Under the pieces are notes generated by a model, which worked only from the letters and a program-made list of their open reading frames with translations, ran no database searches and was not told the DNA's origin. 64,000 nucleotides of DNA from JAHFUI01 sp039931615 (lineage in GTDB: Bacteria; Acidobacteriota; Vicinamibacteria; Vicinamibacterales; CAVVIG01): the NCBI GenBank assembly GCA_039931615.1, contig JBDTRR010000006.1:96526-160525 (forward strand). Direction: 5' to 3'. A program made the position numbers and the translations under genes. Shown here piece after piece: positions 60,960 to 64,000 of this stretch (position 1 is its first letter; every line of letters begins with the position of its first letter).

Positions 60960-62075
60960 CTATTGCTGCTTCGGTCCGGGCATCACGCCCACGGTTCTGG
61001 TCCGGATCCGGTACACCACATCGCAGGCTGTGATGTACAGACTCTGGCCATCGGCATCGCCGAAGGCGACGTTCGTCGCGCAGATCTGCCGCTTCGGCTC
61101 GGCGTCGGAAATCGGCAGATTGAGGTAGCCCAGCACCGTGCCGGTCGGCGCCGTGATGCGGATGATCCCCGGGCCGCCGCCACTCGTGGAGTAGACGTTG
61201 CCCTGCCGGTCGACTTTCATGCCGTCGCCGATTCCAGAGCCCTGGGTGAACAACGTCCCGGCACCGAGCGAGCCGTCCGGCTTCACCTCGTAGCGCATCA
61301 TCTTCTGCATCGCGGTGGTGAGATACAGGTAGCGCTCATCAGGTGAGAGCGTGATGCCGTTCGGGATCCCGCCGAGCGTCGCGGCGTCGAGCACCAGTTT
61401 CGACTGCCCCTCCTTGATCAGCCAGACGCCGTTCGGCATCTGTTTGTCGGGATTCCTGCCGCCATCGCGCAGGCCGAAGTCGTTGTCGGTGAGATAGACG
61501 CCATCGTCGGACCGCACGGCGATGTCGTTCGGGCCGCTGAAGCGCTTGCCGTTCAGGCCCGACGACAGCACCGTGCGCGACCCGTCCCGCTCGAGGCGCA
61601 GCACGGTGCGGTCGTTGTCCGCACACCAGATCAGCCGGCCCTGGGAGTCGAGGCTGGCGCAGCTCGGACCAATCAAGAGGACGTGCGAACGGCCGCTGCG
61701 CGTTTGCGCCCCGACGTGGTCGACGTCCGTGCCGCTGTAGCCGGCCTTTTCGAGCAGCACCGACACCTTCCTGTCGGCGGAGACCTTGTAGAGCACGTTG
61801 TCCAGCAATCCACTCACGACCAGGTAGCCGGACGCCCCCTCACGAACCCACACCGGCCCTTCGTTGAGGCCGAAGCCGCTCGCGATCACCTCGGCGCTGG
61901 CGTCGGCGGCCACCACCGTGTCGAGCCCGGGATCCAGGCGGGTGATGCTGAACGGTTTCGCGGCCGGCGGCGGGCCATCGCCGCGCATCGCCGGCGCCCC
62001 TTGCTGCGCCAGGGCCGCAGCCGCCGAGAACAGCACACCGACCGCCAGCAGATTGGTCAAGTGAACGTTTCGCAT
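60960..62075 (-). CDS. SMP-30/gluconolactonase-family exported protein
   Basis: 371 residues from the ATG at 62075. Signal peptide to about residue 24 (AAALAQ). The six-bladed propeller pattern is clear: SGFGLNEGPVWVREGASGYLVVS carries the first metal-ligand Glu, then CASLDSQGRLIWCADN, GLNGKRFSGPNDIAVRSDDGVYLTD-type segment with the Asn-Asp pair, GGIPNGITLSPDERYLYLT, GIGDGMKVDRQGNVYSTS. Members hydrolyse sugar lactones, so it could take the product of the neighbouring PQQ-type dehydrogenase (aldose to lactone to acid), which is attractive given their adjacency on the same strand. Confidence 0.9.
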   Translation of the reverse strand: MRNVHLTNLLAVGVLFSAAAALAQQGAPAMRGDGPPPAAKPFSITRLDPGLDTVVAADASAEVIASGFGLNEGPVWVREGASGYLVVSGLLDNVLYKVSADRKVSVLLEKAGYSGTDVDHVGAQTRSGRSHVLLIGPSCASLDSQGRLIWCADNDRTVLRLERDGSRTVLSSGLNGKRFSGPNDIAVRSDDGVYLTDNDFGLRDGGRNPDKQMPNGVWLIKEGQSKLVLDAATLGGIPNGITLSPDERYLYLTTAMQKMMRYEVKPDGSLGAGTLFTQGSGIGDGMKVDRQGNVYSTSGGGPGIIRITAPTGTVLGYLNLPISDAEPKRQICATNVAFGDADGQSLYITACDVVYRIRTRTVGVMPGPKQQ

Positions 62076-62117
62076 ATGCACCGCCTGTCGCCTTCCGCCA
62101 GTCAAGCGGAGCGTCCT

Positions 62118-62153
62118 GGATCAATCCGGCTGAAGCGGGATCCCACGGACCAG
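62118..62153. repeat. Partial copy of the paired-hairpin element
   Basis: From the GGATCAATCCGGCT word (62118-62131) to CCAGG at 62149-62153, this stretch matches the right half of the element at 54243-54304 (around 54274-54308) with three differences. The hairpin ATCCGGCT/AGCGGGAT has one mismatch. The left hairpin of the element is absent. Confidence 0.65.
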
Positions 62154-62325
62154 GCGCGCCGAACGGACCACGACCCTCGCAGAAGCCCGCCGACTGTAAC
62201 ACGCGGCAGTGTGTGCCGGCATGAGGAAAGCGCGCGGTTCCTCGATCCATCTTCTATGCTACCGTCGTTGTTCGATCGCCGGAGCGCCGGCGGCCGGGAT
62301 GGTCGGTGAATTGCGCAGGAGGGTT

Positions 62326-63588
62326 ATGAAATCTTGTCTTGCCCTGGTGGTCGCCACGCTGACTTCGGCCACGTTCGCTCCCCCGGCCTGGGGCGGGCCG
62401 GCGCCGCTGCCAACGGCGATGCCCGAGAGCGTGGGCTTGTCGAGCGCACGGCTCCAGCGGCTCGCAGAGGCGATTCGACGCGACGTCGCGGCGGGCAGGA
62501 TGCCGGGGGCCGTCGTGGCGATCGCACGGCACGGCAAGCTCGTATATCACGAGGCGTTCGGGTTCGTTGACAAGGCGGCGAACGCGCCGATGCCAAAGGA
62601 CGCGATCTTTGCGCTGGCGTCGATGACCAAGCCGATGGCGGCGGTTGCAGCGTTGATGCTGGCCGAGCAGGGTGATCTCCTGCTGAACGATCCGGTGAGC
62701 AACTATCTGCCGGCCCTCAAGAACATGAAGGTGGCCACCGCGGCCGGCACCGAGCCGGCGCGGCGGCAGCCCACGCTCCAGGACATGCTGCGCCACACCG
62801 CCGGCGTCAGCTACGGCAATCGGGGGGATAGCCCGCTGCACAAGCTGTACTCCAGCCGTCTGCAAAGCGCCGACACCCAGACCGGCGGCGAGTTCCTGGA
62901 GGCGCTCGGCACACTGCCGCTGCACTACCAGCCGGGGTCGGTCTGGGAGTACAGCCATGGACTCGACGTCGCCGGTCTCGCGGTCGAGGCGGTGACGAAG
63001 AAGCGCCTCGGCGAATTCCTCCAGGAGCGGCTCTTCATGCCCCTGGGTATGGTGGACACCGGGTTTGTCGTCGCCGCGTCGAAAGCCGCGCGCATCGCCA
63101 GGCCGCTCCCGATCGATCCGGAGACCGGCCGCCCGCCGGCGTTTCGCCTGCCGGTGAAGCCATGGCAGTACGACTGCGGCGGTGGCTGCGCGTCGGGAAC
63201 GGCCATCGACTACATCCGTTTCGCCCAGATGCTCCTCAACCAGGGAACGCTCGACGGCACGCGCGTCCTATCCCGCAAGACGGTCGAGTACATGACGGCG
63301 GATCAACTCGGCCCCACCGTGGATGTCTCGCGCCTGCACGAGTTCGCCGTCGAGCACATTGACGGATTCGGCTTCGGTCTCGGCGTCGCGGTGCGGCGGC
63401 AGACCGGCCTCGCGGGCGTTCCGGGAACACCTGGAGAGTTCCTCTGGAGCGGCGCCCAGGGCACGATGTTCTGGGTGGATCCCAAGGAGGAACTGGCCGT
63501 GGTCTTCCTGGCCAACACCCCTGGACCCGTCCGGCGGCACTATCGCGAGCTGGTCAAGACACTGATCGTGCAGGCCATCGCCGACTAA
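62326..63588 (+). CDS. Exported serine hydrolase (class C beta-lactamase-like)
   Basis: 420 residues. AGGAGG is 3-4 bases before the ATG; signal peptide to about residue 24 (PAWGG). Catalytic S99-M-T-K102 (SxxK) in FALASMTKPMAAVAALMLAE; Y209-S-H in SVWEYSHGLDVAGLAVE, where Asn is commoner in true beta-lactamases; and WSGAQGTMFW as the third (KTG-like) box. The family includes esterases, D-peptidases and beta-lactamases; this sequence is nearer the esterase/peptidase group. Periplasmic. Monocistronic. Confidence 0.9.
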   Translation: MKSCLALVVATLTSATFAPPAWGGPAPLPTAMPESVGLSSARLQRLAEAIRRDVAAGRMPGAVVAIARHGKLVYHEAFGFVDKAANAPMPKDAIFALASMTKPMAAVAALMLAEQGDLLLNDPVSNYLPALKNMKVATAAGTEPARRQPTLQDMLRHTAGVSYGNRGDSPLHKLYSSRLQSADTQTGGEFLEALGTLPLHYQPGSVWEYSHGLDVAGLAVEAVTKKRLGEFLQERLFMPLGMVDTGFVVAASKAARIARPLPIDPETGRPPAFRLPVKPWQYDCGGGCASGTAIDYIRFAQMLLNQGTLDGTRVLSRKTVEYMTADQLGPTVDVSRLHEFAVEHIDGFGFGLGVAVRRQTGLAGVPGTPGEFLWSGAQGTMFWVDPKEELAVVFLANTPGPVRRHYRELVKTLIVQAIAD

Positions 63589-63743
63589 CCGATCCTGCAG
63601 TTGCTGCTTCCGCACCCGGGCATGGCGGACGCCAGGTATTTCTGCCGGTTGTCGTAGAAACGGAATGGCGGCGCCTCGCCAGGTCGCGGTGGCACCGCCG
63701 TCCCTGGCCCTGGCTTTCCTGAAGACTCCGCCGAACCGCTCAT
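63585..63743 (-). pseudogene. N-terminal fragment of a lost gene (FRFYDNRQKYL start)
   Basis: An ATG at 63743 opens a 52-codon frame: a Gly/Pro/Ser-rich leader, then PPFRFYDNRQKYLASAMPG and a short odd tail. The PFRFYDNRQKYL beginning is typical of one uncharacterised bacterial protein group, possibly methyltransferase-like, whose members are much longer. The conserved part ends abruptly, so this is a truncated remnant. It overlaps the end of the serine hydrolase gene on the other strand by 4 bases. Confidence 0.5.
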
Positions 63744-63835
63744 CCTGGTCGCCTGATTTCGTCTGCTCGCTGCAGTGATCGCGGGTTGCGGTCAGACTAA
63801 CTTAACTAAAGCAATGTCACAAAATCGATTCTGAA

Positions 63836-63888
63836 GTAGTGCAGACCTTCGAGTCTGCCAGAAGCGGCAGGCCTGAAGGCTGCACGAC
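63836..63888. repeat. Paired-hairpin palindromic element, second sequence type
   Basis: Outer arms GTAGTGCAG (63836-63844) and CTGCACGAC (63880-63888) pair with one mismatch and bracket two hairpins, GCAGAC/GTCTGC (63841-63846, 63853-63858) and GCAGGCCT/AGGCTGC (63867-63874, 63877-63883, one base short). The architecture is the same as at 54243-54304 but with a different arm sequence. Located between the fragment at 63585-63743 and metK. The rest of 63744-63941 shows nothing else. Confidence 0.65.
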
Positions 63889-63941
63889 ATCGACCCTTTT
63901 TGCACGCTCTAAAGCCGGACACTACGTACCAAGCGAACGCA

Positions 63942-64000
63942 CTAGAGCCCAGCCCCGGCCTTGAGCGCGGCCGCCTTGTCGGTCCGCTCCCAGGTGAACT
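63942..64000 (-). CDS. metK: S-adenosylmethionine synthetase, C-terminal end (gene continues right)
   Basis: The minus-strand frame from the window edge to the TAG at 63942-63944 reads FTWERTDKAAALKAGAGL. This matches the end of MetK proteins, whose last residues follow an F-x-W-E-x-TDK-A-x-L pattern with a final AGL. MetK makes S-adenosylmethionine from methionine and ATP and is a housekeeping enzyme, so this edge is probably chromosomal backbone. Only 18 codons are visible, hence moderate confidence. Confidence 0.75.
   Translation of the reverse strand, partial: FTWERTDKAAALKAGAGL

Noticed and set aside
1..64000. CRISPR array, tRNA/rRNA genes, prophage or complete insertion sequence
   Set aside because: I looked for regularly spaced direct repeats, tRNA T-arm sequences, transposase or integrase genes and phage structural genes, and found none.

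Overview
This window is high-GC and gene-dense. Its content points to an environmental Acidobacteriota, most likely of the Vicinamibacteria type: two Oar-like TonB-dependent receptors with an N-terminal carboxypeptidase-regulatory domain, a PSD1/DUF1501 pair, a cytochrome P460 homologue, DUF6152 proteins, DUF4331, and many secreted proteins with ordinary Sec or lipoprotein signals. This is inference from family content; there is no rRNA here to test it. I see no tRNA, CRISPR array, prophage or intact insertion sequence.

Layout. 1-843: the tail of a gene entering from the left, then decayed sequence with one protein fragment and an orphan hairpin. 1006-9629: cytochrome P460, a VOC protein, the PSD1-DUF1501 pair, an Old Yellow Enzyme and a cysteine hydrolase. 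14898 down to 9682: a tightly coupled minus-strand operon of exported proteins (DUF6152, three proteins sharing a DLxGxW-type domain, one of them fused to a degenerate metallo-beta-lactamase fold, then a lipoprotein amidohydrolase). It is divergent from a TonB-dependent receptor (15085-18396). 18505-21375: a membrane-embedded patatin-like protein. 27178 down to 21397: a complete RND efflux operon, divergent from a histidine kinase/response regulator pair (27364-29332). 29481-30375: three small proteins. 34129 down to 30411: cytochrome c, DUF4331 protein, TPR protein. 34261-39028: an unrecognised three-gene operon ending in an Ig-repeat lipoprotein, then a secreted protein and a strong bidirectional terminator. 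44417 down to 39095: an orphan 610-residue protein with an SF1 helicase, and a PQQ-type sugar dehydrogenase. 44658-50485: GreB-like factor, DinB protein, FG-GAP protein, a regulator/beta-barrel pair and unknowns. 55788 down to 50539: a second DLxGxW + DUF6152 pair followed by the second TonB-dependent receptor. 56025-63588: cupin, a secreted HEWGH multidomain protein, a second PQQ-type dehydrogenase plus the stump of another, an SMP-30 protein and a serine hydrolase. 63942-64000: the 3' end of metK.

How the parts fit. Most products act in the envelope or outside the cell: large receptors for uptake, secreted hydrolases and dehydrogenases, and export pumps. The strongest recurring pattern is that both receptors sit beside DUF6152 plus DLxGxW-domain genes. 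The intergenic spacers carry a family of paired-hairpin palindromic repeats (near 2551, 29351, 54243, 62118 and 63836). The 40461-44659 block looks most like accessory DNA and is a candidate, unproven, two-gene helicase system.
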